A stretch of 64,000 bases of DNA from Vibrio caribbeanicus ATCC BAA-2122 (GCF_000165125.1 NZ_AEIU01000046.1:1-64000), one strand, 5' to 3'; positions 41,839 through 51,542 are shown, counted from the stretch's first letter. Notes: generated from the sequence alone by a model not told the origin. Numbers and translations are program-made.

Positions 41839-43437
41839 CTACCTTTCGCTTACACAAACTAAGCTATGTTTGGAACCAAGTTTGTTCTGCATTCTATATC
41901 GTTTAGAGTCCATGTGTTCTTGTAAGAAATTAAGTTGCCAGATGTAGTAGGAGCGTGGCCCATCTGATGATAGAAAATATTGACGCTCTAACGTATTTAA
42001 TAGATCTGCTTCACTTAAGTGATTCCATAACATTTGATACTCATCTTTTGTTGCGAGGTGAGTATTAGGCAGGTTGCACTGTTTTCGAATCCCCCAGCCG
42101 TTGTCTTTTTCGTTGAGAAGTTGAGTATTGAGAACAGTAAATTTTTTGTTGTCGATGATATAGCTTGATGATTCAGCAAAGCCGTGGCGAGGTATTTTTA
42201 TGGTTGCAAACTCATTTGAGCCAGCCTCAGATGCTCTTAAAAAAACGGGACAATCGGGGATTGTGTTATAAGTTAGTGTGATTTCTCCCTCAATGTTATT
42301 GACTTCTTTTTCCCACTCACAGGCAGTGATTACCTGAAAATCAACCTCACTTTGGCTACTCTGAGACCCGAGAAAGTCTATGGAAATTTTCTTTGGCTGA
42401 TCTTCAGCCGTTGCTTCCATATGGTAGTCTAGTAACACCTCTGGTTGGTTATATGGTGTGATTGTTTTACGTTCTTCTTCTGTTGTCATTAGCGGGACAA
42501 TATCTTTAGCGAAATAATCAGCAAACCCATATGTCATACCACTTGCATGACTGAAACCATGGGCGTGGGCTATTTCGTGAAACCAGGTTCGATAAAAACG
42601 TTTTGAATAAGCGTTGTCGGGATTGAGTATCGAATGCCAAGTGGATGCCCAACCCCCTGTGTTGGTCAGGTATTGATTGAGTTTGACGCTACTTCCTCCT
42701 CCGACGCCTTCTGAGCGGTAGCGATTACGCATCACTTTTAGCGCTAAATTATGGTCTTGCCCCCCAAAAGCGAGTAGGTTTCTTATTCCGTAGGGCAACT
42801 GAGGGTCATTGTAATTGCTACAGCGTGAAGGCTGGCTTGTGCAGCGGTCTATCATAAATAGTTCGATCGAATCAGCATATTGTTTGGTATTACTGAGCTT
42901 GTGCATTAGAGCGATCATGTTTTTGATCGTCTCTTTTTGTTCTGGATCTGGAAAGCTATAGCAAGTTTTAGGAGGATCTTGTGGGGTATTGCAGTCCTCT
43001 TCATTGTAGGGGCCGAGAGTCACTTTTGGTAAAAATATATTCCCTTGGTAAACAAATTCAAGGTGGTCGGTGGAAAGTTGATCAAAGGTTACCATCGCTG
43101 AACTAAAGGCGGGGATTTCAAGATTTGATGCCACGAGTTCAAGGCCCGGTAGCTTGCCTAATTTTACCGGAAAAAAGTCTGATGGGATAGGGGTATTATT
43201 GGTAATCTTCCAAGTTAATTCATCGACTTTTTTAATATCTATATCATTGAATCTAAATGTGGTTGGTATTATTCCTTCTGTAATGCTGTCGACTAAGGCA
43301 ATATGTACATTGAGATTTTTTTTGTTAATAGTTTCGGTGTTTCGGTAGAACTTTAAGGAAGGCTCTGTGGCGGTAACGGCTTGGGCATTGGGTAAAGTTA
43401 AAAGCAAAACAGTGGGAAGTAAAAGTAATGGTTTCAT
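41839..43437 (-). CDS. secreted metzincin-type metalloprotease
   Basis: 532 residues. Signal peptide (MKPLLLLPTVLLLTLPNAQA). The zinc motif HEIAHAHGFSH at 287-297 gives three His ligands in HExxHxxGxxH, and SGMTYG (Met301) is the Met-turn, together diagnostic of metzincins. Six or more cysteines suggest disulfides. The domain after about residue 340 has no recognised fold and may bind substrate. Likely degrades proteins outside the cell. Located one gene away from the allatostatin-like peptide. Confidence 0.82.
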   Translation of the reverse strand: MKPLLLLPTVLLLTLPNAQAVTATEPSLKFYRNTETINKKNLNVHIALVDSITEGIIPTTFRFNDIDIKKVDELTWKITNNTPIPSDFFPVKLGKLPGLELVASNLEIPAFSSAMVTFDQLSTDHLEFVYQGNIFLPKVTLGPYNEEDCNTPQDPPKTCYSFPDPEQKETIKNMIALMHKLSNTKQYADSIELFMIDRCTSQPSRCSNYNDPQLPYGIRNLLAFGGQDHNLALKVMRNRYRSEGVGGGSSVKLNQYLTNTGGWASTWHSILNPDNAYSKRFYRTWFHEIAHAHGFSHASGMTYGFADYFAKDIVPLMTTEEERKTITPYNQPEVLLDYHMEATAEDQPKKISIDFLGSQSSQSEVDFQVITACEWEKEVNNIEGEITLTYNTIPDCPVFLRASEAGSNEFATIKIPRHGFAESSSYIIDNKKFTVLNTQLLNEKDNGWGIRKQCNLPNTHLATKDEYQMLWNHLSEADLLNTLERQYFLSSDGPRSYYIWQLNFLQEHMDSKRYRMQNKLGSKHSLVCVSER

Positions 43438-43677
43438 GGTTAACGAATCTCGGTTGTGGGCTTGATAAACTGTGGTTAAATATTGATCAAAATTTATCTG
43501 CCTAAGATATCGTTACTCATTCTTATGTTCTGACTGTTGCATATCAAAGTTATGATTAGATATTGATAAAAGTCCTTTAAACTGTGCGAAGACGTTGTAC
43601 TAACGTGCTACTAAGCAATAATCAATGATGATATCTATTTGGACATTCGTTCGAAGCGAAAGGTGATAAGAGTAGGT

Positions 43678-43708
43678 AAAGCCTCAAATTTTGGATTTGA
43701 GGCTTTTG
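43678..43708. terminator. bidirectional terminator AAAGCCTCAAAT…ATTTGAGGCTTT
   Basis: 12-bp perfect stem with a 5-nt loop (TTTGG) and a T-run on the plus side (TTTTGTTT). It lies just beyond the stop of the minus-strand MFS gene and can end its transcript. The rest of 43438-43677 has no gene. Confidence 0.75.
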
Positions 43709-43720
43709 TTTAAAATGCAG

Positions 43721-44935
43721 TTATTCGACTGAAGGTTGTGATAACTTAGGTTTAAAAAAATGATTAACCGTGGTGAGTATAGTTAAGCAAAGAACGACAC
43801 AAGTGATGATCTGAATAACAGATTCCGGCGTTCCATTGTAAAAAATACTGCCAACGTCAATTGCTACGGCAACAATGAGTAACCGAATTGCCGTAACAAG
43901 CGATGCTGCTATCCCAGTGAGTTCAGGAAAAACTTGCATAGAGCTTGCAAAAAATAGCCCGATTGATAACCCTGCTCCAACTGAAAATACACACATGACT
44001 CCAGTTAGAAAAAGAGGGGAGTGAATAGCAGATTTAGGAACGATAAAAAATACAATGGTGGCGATCATGATCAGACCAAGTCCTGCATTTTTTAATTTAT
44101 CTGAGCCAAATTTGTCTATCAGCTTGCCATTATTTAAACTGACAAACGCAAAGGTTCCCAGTGTCGCAATTTGATAAAGAGGAAAATGTGTTGAGCTTAC
44201 ACCAAGTTTCTCAATATAGAGTAATGACATGTTGGAAACGTACACCATATAAGATGCAAGGATCAGGCTAGTGATCAAAGTGTTGTACCAAAACTGGGCT
44301 GATGATAAAACTACTTTGTAATCAGTAAGCACTCGCTTGGTTGATATGGGTTTTCTTTTCTCTTTTGCTAAAGATTCGGGTAGCAGCAGAAAACACTTTA
44401 TCGCAGAGAGTAAGACCAAAATTGCGATAAAAGTGAAGTTTGCTCTGTATCCTAGGTTAAGGCTTATCCACCCTCCAATAAGCGGAGCAAAAGCCATCAG
44501 ACTCACCGTAATGGTGTTAAGATCGGCAATCAGTTTAGCTGCAGAGTCCTCTTCGAATAGATCAAAGATCATCGCTGTCCCGACGATAACACAAGCCGAG
44601 CTACCAAAGCCTTGTATGAGTCTAAAGGTAATCAGTTGCTCTATATTCACTGAGAAAATACAACCAACACTCGAAACAATGAAGATGCCAAAACCAAACA
44701 TTAATATCGGTCTGCGTCCAAAGTGGTCCGATAGTGGTCCGTACAGCAAAGAGCCTATACAAATACCAATAAAGTTATAGCTTAAAATTCTTTGTACCAT
44801 GGCTTCATTAGTACGGAAATCTTCAAGTATATCGGGAAAGGTAGGCAAATAAATATCAGTTTCCATTGCGGCGGCAAGGAATATAAATACCATGAGAAAA
44901 CGAAACCATTTTCCTTCAGGGGAAATAGGAAACAT
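43721..44935 (-). CDS. Bcr/CflA-type MFS efflux transporter
   Basis: About 404 residues with 12 membrane helices. METDIYLPTFPDI in helix 1 and LYGPLSDHFGRRPILMFGFGIF after helix 2 are typical of the Bcr/CflA drug-resistance group (bicyclomycin, chloramphenicol, sulfonamide export). The substrate cannot be deduced. The ATG at 44935 starts MFPISPEGKWF; a TTG at 44983 would add 16 residues. Faces the MetRS leader region. Confidence 0.88.
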   Translation of the reverse strand: MFPISPEGKWFRFLMVFIFLAAAMETDIYLPTFPDILEDFRTNEAMVQRILSYNFIGICIGSLLYGPLSDHFGRRPILMFGFGIFIVSSVGCIFSVNIEQLITFRLIQGFGSSACVIVGTAMIFDLFEEDSAAKLIADLNTITVSLMAFAPLIGGWISLNLGYRANFTFIAILVLLSAIKCFLLLPESLAKEKRKPISTKRVLTDYKVVLSSAQFWYNTLITSLILASYMVYVSNMSLLYIEKLGVSSTHFPLYQIATLGTFAFVSLNNGKLIDKFGSDKLKNAGLGLIMIATIVFFIVPKSAIHSPLFLTGVMCVFSVGAGLSIGLFFASSMQVFPELTGIAASLVTAIRLLIVAVAIDVGSIFYNGTPESVIQIITCVVLCLTILTTVNHFFKPKLSQPSVE

Positions 44936-45136
44936 AACTAATCCAACTTTAAAATAAATATGACAAGATATAAGCGTGCCCAAGGCGAGCTCGTAAACAG
45001 GGTTTATTTTTGGAATGTTGCGTATAGGAGAGGAACTTTACGCAGAGGTTATCATTCCTGCCACTTAGTTGTGATTAAGTGTTAAATTACTATAACATCC
45101 TGTATTTAAGAAACAAGTTTACGTAGAAATATTTTA

Positions 45137-45213
45137 TCGCTCCCAAAGGGCGAGTTGCCTTGCCTGTAAAATAAGTTATTCTCGCTGAATCTAGTATCTT
45201 GAGGTTACTTGGG
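45137..45213. repeat. 3' fragment of the Vibrio TATACCCAAGT element
   Basis: From ATCGCTCCCAAAGGGCGAGTTG to ATCTTGAGGTTACTTGGGTATA, the same right end as the copy at 57886-58151. Left part missing. Confidence 0.75.
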
Positions 45214-45261
45214 TATAACTTGATGGTTGAAATTCCTTATTTATTTTGCTAGCGTGAATTT

Positions 45262-45345
45262 ATGAAAAAAATATATTTAGCGTTAATCAATATGATGATC
45301 ATGCCTTCACAGCGAATGCTGCGAGGGATGGTTTGCTTGCGTTAA
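45262..45345 (+). CDS. possible Met-rich leader peptide of the MetRS gene
   Basis: 27 codons (MKKIYLALINMMIMPSQRML and RGMVCLR) with six methionines, ending 101 bp before the methionyl-tRNA synthetase start. Amino-acid-rich leaders control aminoacyl-tRNA synthetase genes by attenuation. No good ribosome-binding site is visible, which weakens the case. Confidence 0.35.
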   Translation: MKKIYLALINMMIMPSQRMLRGMVCLR

Positions 45346-45378
45346 ATTTTTCACTAGCAACATCATTCCATTTAAAAA

Positions 45379-45441
45379 AACTGGAATGGTGAATAAGGCA
45401 AAATATCCCCCCTTTCCAGTTAAGTTATGTTTCTGGAGAGG
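45379..45441 (+). promoter_or_regulatory. mutually exclusive hairpins covering the MetRS ribosome-binding site
   Basis: Segment CCTTTCCAGTT (45411-45421) can pair with AACTGGAATGG (45379-45389), 10 of 11 positions, or with CTGGAGAGG (45433-45441), 9 bp including one G-U. The latter is the Shine-Dalgarno region of the MetRS gene. Alternative pairing would switch translation. Seen directly; regulation is inferred. Confidence 0.5.
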
Positions 45442-45446
45442 TATTT

Positions 45447-46946
45447 ATGACAAACATTTTTACGACCCCAATATTCTATGCCAACGGTGAACCACATTTG
45501 GGTCATGCATATAGTGGTATTTTAGCTGATATTTTTCATCGTTATTCTCTACTCGCTAACTCAGAAAGTTGCCTAATTACAGGGACTGATGAACATGGCC
45601 TAAAAATCACTCAGGCGGCCTCTAAAAGCTGTACTGAGGTAGAAGATTTTGTCGATAGGAAGTCAGCATCCTTTGCTGAACTTTGGTCTGCTCTCAAGAT
45701 TGATCCCGATGTTTTTATTCGCACTACCGACCGTTTCCATGCTCAATTTGTCGAAAAAGTATGGAAAAAGCTGCGTGATAAGGGTGATATCTATCTTGGA
45801 AACTATCAGGGGCAGTACTGCATTGGTTGTGAGCAATTTTATAATAAACGTGATTTAGTTGACGAAAAATATTGTGCTATTCATAAAACAGAGGTGCAGT
45901 CTTTTGAGGAGGAAACGTATTTATTTCGCCTCAGTCGATATCGTGAACAATTACTGGAATTCTACACGTCGAATCAGGATTTTATAATACCAACATTCAC
46001 TCAAGACTATGTGGTGAAACAGCTAAAAGAGGAACCTCTTGAGGACTTGTCGGTATCTAGAATCAATCATAAATGGGGCATTTCCGTTCCGGGGGATGAA
46101 AATCACACCATTTATGTCTGGATTGATGCTCTTTTCAGTTATTTAAGTGCGATTCAAAAAGCAGGATATAACCCGGATCAATTAAAAAAGACCACTCATA
46201 TTTTGGGTAAGGATATATTAAAGTTTCATGCTATTTACTGGCCAGCATTCCTTCTTGCTTTGGAGCTTCCTCTTCCTAAACACCTTATTGTTCATGGCTG
46301 GTGGAAAGTCGAAGGGCACAAGATTTCAAAATCAATTCCTGAGACGGTTGTCCACCCCAAAGCTTTTCAAACCGAATTGTCGAATGATGGCCTCAGATAC
46401 GCTTTAATAAAGCAGAAACCATTGTTTAGAGATGGAGACTTAGTTCAAGACTCACTCAAGCATGTCATTAATGCCGATCTGGTGAATAATTTCGCGAACT
46501 TGGTAAAACGGAACAATACGCTTATTTTAAAACAGTTGTCTGGGGAAATTGTGGGTATAACAGACTTAGACATTGAATGTCGTCAAATTGTTACTGAAGC
46601 AGAAGTTAAGCTAGATAAAGTGATTAATGGCTACCAGACTTTTGATATCTTAATCGTTAGTCAATTACTCAATCAAATCTTGACCGAGTTAAATCGCTTT
46701 TTTCATGAGCGTTCTCCGTGGCTAATCAATAAAGGGCTTACTCGTGAGCATGTCAGTAGTACCTGCTTTGTGGTGGCAAATGTAGTGCGAGAAATCGCCA
46801 TCTTATATTCACCAATAATCCCATCGCTGTCAGAGAGTATTCTAAATGAATTAGGGGATAACCGAAGTGCTTCACTCGAGAGGGGATGTCCCTTATTAAG
46901 GGATATTTCTATAAAAAAAGTACAAAGCCACTTTACCCGAGTATAG
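45447..46946 (+). CDS. methionyl-tRNA synthetase paralogue (short form)
   Basis: 499 residues of class I MetRS: TTPIFYANGEPHLGHAYSG has the HIGH-type site (HLGH), GTDEHGLKI follows, and KISKS replaces KMSKS. The C-terminal anticodon-binding helices are present but the dimerisation domain of the housekeeping enzyme (about 680 residues) is absent. One zinc-knuckle Cys pair looks reduced (YCIGCEQFYNKRDLV, KYCAIHK). Probably a second MetRS, as seen where cells need resistance to a MetRS inhibitor, or a special tRNA or metabolite role. TGGAGAGG gives a strong site. Confidence 0.85.
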   Translation: MTNIFTTPIFYANGEPHLGHAYSGILADIFHRYSLLANSESCLITGTDEHGLKITQAASKSCTEVEDFVDRKSASFAELWSALKIDPDVFIRTTDRFHAQFVEKVWKKLRDKGDIYLGNYQGQYCIGCEQFYNKRDLVDEKYCAIHKTEVQSFEEETYLFRLSRYREQLLEFYTSNQDFIIPTFTQDYVVKQLKEEPLEDLSVSRINHKWGISVPGDENHTIYVWIDALFSYLSAIQKAGYNPDQLKKTTHILGKDILKFHAIYWPAFLLALELPLPKHLIVHGWWKVEGHKISKSIPETVVHPKAFQTELSNDGLRYALIKQKPLFRDGDLVQDSLKHVINADLVNNFANLVKRNNTLILKQLSGEIVGITDLDIECRQIVTEAEVKLDKVINGYQTFDILIVSQLLNQILTELNRFFHERSPWLINKGLTREHVSSTCFVVANVVREIAILYSPIIPSLSESILNELGDNRSASLERGCPLLRDISIKKVQSHFTRV

Positions 46947-46989
46947 GTTTCGCTCGGTGATAAGTCATTTGGCGTAGCATCCCAGAGTG

Positions 46990-47105
46990 CCTTAGGATGT
47001 AGGATTCAGAGTGATGTCACAGTGTTGGGTTCAAGAAAATAACGCAGCGTAATGGTGGGACTTTATCTGGTATATACCCAAGCCAATGAAGTGACTTGGG
47101 TATTA
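46990..47105. repeat. fragmented Vibrio TATACCCAAGT element
   Basis: Contains GATTCAGAGTGATGTCACAGTGTTG and AAAATAACGCAGCGTAATGGT from the interior, then TATACCCAAGCC and GACTTGGGTA ends. The short inverted ends at 47085-47104 can act as a hairpin between convergent genes. Confidence 0.65.
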
Positions 47106-47108
47106 TCA

Positions 47109-47339
47109 TTATTTTCGTAATAATGCATCGAATTGGTCGATAACTTCGCACCAATCGGCATCCTCATTTTGTGACTCTTTAATAAAAGCTTGCTGCGAGG
47201 GCTTGAGAAAAGGTGCATCGGCAAGCGTCTGTGAGTCATCTAGCGAATGATGTTGAAGATAGTCCTCAATAAACTCCTTTGAATTATCCATTCCTAATTG
47301 GCTGAATAGGTGGTGTAAGTCGTGATTGAACTTTTCCAT
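47109..47339 (-). CDS. DUF2789 family protein
   Basis: 76 residues, helical. MEKFNHDLHHLFSQLGMDNSKEFIEDYLQHH and APFLKPSQQAFIKESQNEDADWCEVIDQFDALLR match DUF2789, small cytosolic proteins of gammaproteobacteria of unknown function. Stands alone; a long opposite-strand frame at 47322-47582 is not credible. Confidence 0.85.
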   Translation of the reverse strand: MEKFNHDLHHLFSQLGMDNSKEFIEDYLQHHSLDDSQTLADAPFLKPSQQAFIKESQNEDADWCEVIDQFDALLRK

Positions 47340-47564
47340 AGAGCTGCCTTTTTTATAGATTTGCTTGACAAAAGTATAGTGGATATCGCTGTCAAAGGGG
47401 GTTATCAGCTCTTTATCAAAACAATAATCATAGTTTTTCCACTCGAGTTCATCGGCAAGGTAAACTCATTGGTGAAGCCTACAGCGTCAAACAACTTGAA
47501 AATAGCCCACTATCTCGCAGTGAAATTTTCACTAAATTCTATAAAGGAACAAAACTTTTGTCCC

Positions 47565-48926
47565 TTATTCTACTTTCGCTAGATGAGGGAGCAGTGCATC
47601 AATACTCTTCACTTGTTCGATCTGTGATAGTTTTGATTGTATCTCGTTCAGTGAGCCATGATCGGCCCGAGACATGAAACGTAGCTTCAATAAGCTGACA
47701 ACCTGAGGCCACTGATTTAAATTAGCATGAGCCATGATGAGGTATTGACTCAGCACATCTTGCTGAGCATGGCTGCCACCCAGTTGATAATGAAGTTCTT
47801 TGACTGCAGTGATGAGATTTGCTGCATGCTGATATTGTTTACTATGGTAAGCAGCAATGGCCTCCATAATTTGAGTCGCAATAGAAAACTCACTTTCTTG
47901 TCGGATCAAAGGTGATGCAGCGACTTTATCAATGTGGCCATTGAAGTTCGAGTTTAAAGGGTTATTGGCAATGACCATCGCATTGTGTAATTCCGTAAAC
48001 ATTATCGAGCTGTCACCTGCGATCTCTGTCACCCCCTGAACAAGTTTGCTCCACCTTTCTCCCACATCAATACCCAAAAAGTCGAGGCGTATGAGTAATG
48101 ACGCGCCATTTTGAATATCAAGGTAGTTGGCGGAGGGAACAGAATAGATCTCTTTATCAAATAGAGCGAGAGCTTGGTCCACATCACCTTGCTCTAAATA
48201 AAAGAGTGCGAGGTGCCACCAAAGGTGGCCGCGAAATGCATTATGTTGGTTTAATGTGGATATTTGGTTTTCAAGAAAGTGAATACCATCTTGAGTTCGT
48301 CCCTGCATTTCATAAAGGTGTGCTAGTGTATGTTTCGCAGCCAGATCTCGTGAGTTGTCTGCGAGTGCTTGGCGCGCAAAATGCTCAGCCAAGTCATAGT
48401 GCCCCATTTCTTCTAGTGCGAACCCATGCATTGAAGAGAACATCCAATAGCCAGGTGTGTCTTCATTCCAATGGGGTAACAATTGTGCCGAGAGATTGAG
48501 TGCTCTAGCCTTTTGGCCAAACCAAAATATTTGGCCTTGAAATTGGCGATAGGCGAGTATGTCTTGGGGCCACATGCTCAAAATAAGTTGCCAAGTATCG
48601 ATGGCGGCTTTTAGGTTGTTCTCACTCCATTGTTTTAACGCATCTAAATGAAGCTTCTCACGTAAATTTGGTGTGCCTGCAAGGTGCTCGATGTCATTTA
48701 CTCGCTTAGATATGTCTTTCAATGTTGACCGACGACCATCTGCAGCTAACATATAAGCCTTGAAGATATGCCCGAGAATAAAGTCTGGGTAGCGGGTGAT
48801 TAAATCATCAAGTTCATCCATTGCCTCAGGTAAAAAGCTAAACATTTTTTCCAGTACACTTTCATACTTAGCTGCGCCGTCTGAATCCACGCCATTCATA
48901 TCAAGATTTCTTACATCATTAGCCAT
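47565..48926 (-). CDS. TPR protein resembling TTC38
   Basis: 453 residues of helical repeats. SSMHGFALEEMGHYDLAEHFARQALADNSRDLAAKHTLAHLYEMQGRTQDGIHFLENQ recalls tetratricopeptide protein 38, a family found in bacteria and animals, of unknown biochemical role. Cytosolic, no signal. Not clearly in an operon. The N-terminus to residue 30 is poorly conserved-looking, so the start could be later. Confidence 0.75.
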   Translation of the reverse strand: MANDVRNLDMNGVDSDGAAKYESVLEKMFSFLPEAMDELDDLITRYPDFILGHIFKAYMLAADGRRSTLKDISKRVNDIEHLAGTPNLREKLHLDALKQWSENNLKAAIDTWQLILSMWPQDILAYRQFQGQIFWFGQKARALNLSAQLLPHWNEDTPGYWMFSSMHGFALEEMGHYDLAEHFARQALADNSRDLAAKHTLAHLYEMQGRTQDGIHFLENQISTLNQHNAFRGHLWWHLALFYLEQGDVDQALALFDKEIYSVPSANYLDIQNGASLLIRLDFLGIDVGERWSKLVQGVTEIAGDSSIMFTELHNAMVIANNPLNSNFNGHIDKVAASPLIRQESEFSIATQIMEAIAAYHSKQYQHAANLITAVKELHYQLGGSHAQQDVLSQYLIMAHANLNQWPQVVSLLKLRFMSRADHGSLNEIQSKLSQIEQVKSIDALLPHLAKVE

Positions 48927-49025
48927 AATACTCAGCCTCTATATTTCTATCTTGATCACTGTAACGAATTTTAAAAACAATGTCTACCTTTTAGTAGGTA
49001 GGCATTGTTTTAGTGGTTGTTGAAG

Positions 49026-49580
49026 TTACTCGGATATATGGGGGTTATCTAAGAGAAATACTCCAACAGCGGAGGAGTAGCTTTGATCAAAGTGCCACTG
49101 GGTGTTGCTTTCTCCGCTTATACTGTCAAGAAAATACGAGTTGTTACCGTAAAAAGCAGCCAAACAGGTTGGGTCAAAGGTTAAGTCTTGCGGAATATAG
49201 CAGGAGGAGCGAGTTTTTATCGGCTTGATACCAAATGCAAAGCCAGATTGATCGTAACTATCTGCATAGCTACCATGTTCACTTCTGTGAAACTTAATTA
49301 CGCTAAATTGAGTTAGATACTGTTCACCCAGAAACTGAACTTCACATGACATGACGTACTTACCTGGGTTAACCGCTTCCATTATAGTGGGAATATCAAA
49401 CCTTATTGCTTTGTCTAATATAACGCCATGATGCTCTTGTTCTGCCAAAGAGCACAGTCCTTCAAGATTTTTATTGGTAGTTCCATTTTCAGAGGGGAAA
49501 ACTACGTCAAGGGTAGTATTTGCTTGCGTTGGCAAAGCCAGTGCTAAGGCGGAAATAGCAATAAATTTGATAGTTTTCAT
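49026..49580 (-). CDS. exported protein of unknown function
   Basis: 184 residues with signal peptide (MKTIKFIAISALALALPTQA, cleavage before NTTLDVV). The mature part is beta-rich with four cysteines (LCSLAEQEHHG, MSCEVQFLG, SSCYIPQ, PTCLAAFYG), likely forming two disulfides. It ends in QSYSSAVGVFLLDNPHISE. Family not recognised. GAGAGAACTCT lies before the ATG as a possible ribosome-binding site. Confidence 0.65.
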   Translation of the reverse strand: MKTIKFIAISALALALPTQANTTLDVVFPSENGTTNKNLEGLCSLAEQEHHGVILDKAIRFDIPTIMEAVNPGKYVMSCEVQFLGEQYLTQFSVIKFHRSEHGSYADSYDQSGFAFGIKPIKTRSSCYIPQDLTFDPTCLAAFYGNNSYFLDSISGESNTQWHFDQSYSSAVGVFLLDNPHISE

Positions 49581-49820
49581 AGAGTTCTCTCATTTAACTT
49601 ATTATGCATCTTGATGTTTATCATCTGGCATTTATAAAATGAATGAATTTCGCTAAAAAAATTAACCAATTGGATGAAAAGTCACAGTTGATGTTGATAA
49701 TTAGTCTTGATCAAATGTGGAAGGAGGTTTGAATTTGTGGGGGCAAGGTGTCGAAACTGAAGTGATTCGAAAATATCGTTCTCTTGCTTAAAATCGTAAC
49801 AGTGCTGACCCTCAACCTTT

Positions 49821-50159
49821 ATACTGCAAGATTTTTCTCGCCCTTTGGGAGCGTGCCACAGCGCTGATTTCATCGTCAAACAACTTGTAAAGAGCCTACT
49901 ACTCCGCTGCGTTATTTTCCTTGAATTCAGCACTGTGGCATCGCTCTGAATCCTGCATTTTGAAGTCACTTGGGTATATACCCAAGTAACCTCAAGATGC
50001 TAGGTTCAGCAAGACAACTCGCCCTTTGGGAGCGTGCCACAGTGCCGATTTCATCGTCAAACAACTTGGTAAGAGGTCACTATTACGCTGCGTTATTTTC
50101 CTTGAATTCAACACTGTGGCATCGCTCTGAATCCTGCATTTTGAAGTCACTTGGGTATA
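49821..50159. repeat. two tandem copies of the Vibrio TATACCCAAGT element
   Basis: Copy 1, about 49821-49979, lacks its left end; copy 2, 49977-50159 (183 bp), is complete with ends TATACCCAAGTAACCTCAAG and GAAGTCACTTGGGTATA. The two join at TATATA and share the interior (GAGCGTGCCACAG, CATCGTCAAACAACTTG, GCTGCGTTATTTTCCTTGAA). Non-coding and MITE-like; apparent frames inside are not genes. Confidence 0.9.
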
Positions 50160-50214
50160 GCAATCGAAAATTTTATTCTTCTCTCTGTAAAAGCGTATAT
50201 TTAGTTTCTTAGGC

Positions 50215-51327
50215 TCAAAGTGTGTAGCCTAGGCTCACAAAGGTTGTATAGTCGTCTTTTTTCGGGGTAACGCCCTTTGAGTCGGTTTTAGGATGAGATA
50301 TGTGGTCCCAAACTCCTTTGATTTCCAGAGAAAGATTTCCGACTAGATCGATATCAAAAGCGAGTGCATTAGTATGAGCTGCGCCGCCTGATTCACTGTT
50401 TGCCCAATTGAGTTTATAAGTGTGTTTGAAGTTGATATTTTTCGTGATCTCATGACTAAAATTTGAGCCTAATGTGAGTGCAGCACTATTAACACTGGTG
50501 TCTTCACCTTCTTCAACGGTTAGATACTTAGTGTAGGTGAAGCCGGGGCCCAAATACACATCCCACTCTGTTTCTGAGTTTGCTATGAAAAAATAACCAA
50601 CACTGACTGACTCTGTGAATTGATAATCAAGATTTTGGAACTCATCTGTGATGAGAGAAGAATCGATAGGCCTTAAAAATAGTCGGTCATTGAGGTAGAG
50701 ATCGTATGACCCTGATAAAACAGATTTATCTGCGGTCTTTTCTCCATTTGCTTTTGAGTTTTCATAGCTGGCACCAAGCTTCGTTCTTGAATCTACAGTT
50801 CTCCGCTCTCCTTGTGCTTCTCCTCTAAAGCTAAATTTGTCAGTGTTGCCACTTTTTAAATCTATGCCTAGAGTAACTTTTGCTTCCCATGGAGTAGACT
50901 CGTTTGTTCCACTACGATAGATGGATACCACATCTTTCATCGGTATAGTTTGTTGTTGGCCTTTTTGAATCAGAAAAACGACATCTTTTTGGACAGATAA
51001 TCTGCCGCTATAGATATCACCCGTACTGGTACGAATAGTATAGTTTTCGGTTGTCTGCATTAAGTTGATATCACTGAGTTTGATTGATTGTGTACCCAGC
51101 TTATCGCTTTTAAATTCTATTTTTTTCTTGTAAGAGCCCAGCTCATTGTTGATGCTTCCCTTTAGTTTACCCTGAATAATTTCACCAGAATTGAGGCGTA
51201 TCCAATCCTTTTTATCAGAAAGATAGACCGTTTGATTGACACCATTTTTGTCTACACTTTCTTTCGCGCAGATATGCGAGGAAATGAACCAAGTACATAT
51301 GAATAGTAGGGTTACATTGACTTTCAT
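50215..51327 (-). CDS. DUF481 outer-membrane protein
   Basis: About 370 residues: signal peptide (MKVNVTLLFICTWFISSHICA), a periplasmic beta domain (WIRLNSGEIIQGKLKGSINNELGSYKKKIEFKSDKLGTQ) and a C-terminal DUF481 barrel-like region (AKVTLGIDLKSGNTDKFSFRGEAQGERR to FVSLGYTL) ending in an aromatic-rich strand as outer-membrane proteins do. Function unknown, possibly salt-stress related. The start at 51327 gives the signal; 51357 is an alternative. Confidence 0.8.
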   Translation of the reverse strand: MKVNVTLLFICTWFISSHICAKESVDKNGVNQTVYLSDKKDWIRLNSGEIIQGKLKGSINNELGSYKKKIEFKSDKLGTQSIKLSDINLMQTTENYTIRTSTGDIYSGRLSVQKDVVFLIQKGQQQTIPMKDVVSIYRSGTNESTPWEAKVTLGIDLKSGNTDKFSFRGEAQGERRTVDSRTKLGASYENSKANGEKTADKSVLSGSYDLYLNDRLFLRPIDSSLITDEFQNLDYQFTESVSVGYFFIANSETEWDVYLGPGFTYTKYLTVEEGEDTSVNSAALTLGSNFSHEITKNINFKHTYKLNWANSESGGAAHTNALAFDIDLVGNLSLEIKGVWDHISHPKTDSKGVTPKKDDYTTFVSLGYTL

Positions 51328-51542
51328 TTTAATAAGCTCTTTTGGTAGGAATTGCATAAAGATAGGTTAAACAGAGAAAAGCATACCGATGTCATTACCA
51401 AGACAATCCGTGGTCAGGAGCTGAGTTATGAGGGAGAATTTAGGTGATAAGCCTCAATGACATGAAAGGTGTCTCAAAAAGACTAGACTTAAACCGTGAC
51501 GCAGAACACTTATTTTCAGTTTTTCGATTTAGGAACACGAAT

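Noticed and set aside
47322-47582. 86-codon plus-strand frame opposite the DUF2789 start
   Set aside because: Overlaps the promoter and the end of neighbouring genes; no start signal and implausible composition.
49682-50212. Two frames of 80-95 codons in the double intergenic element
   Set aside because: They lie in non-coding MITE-like sequence and recur in other copies with frame breaks.
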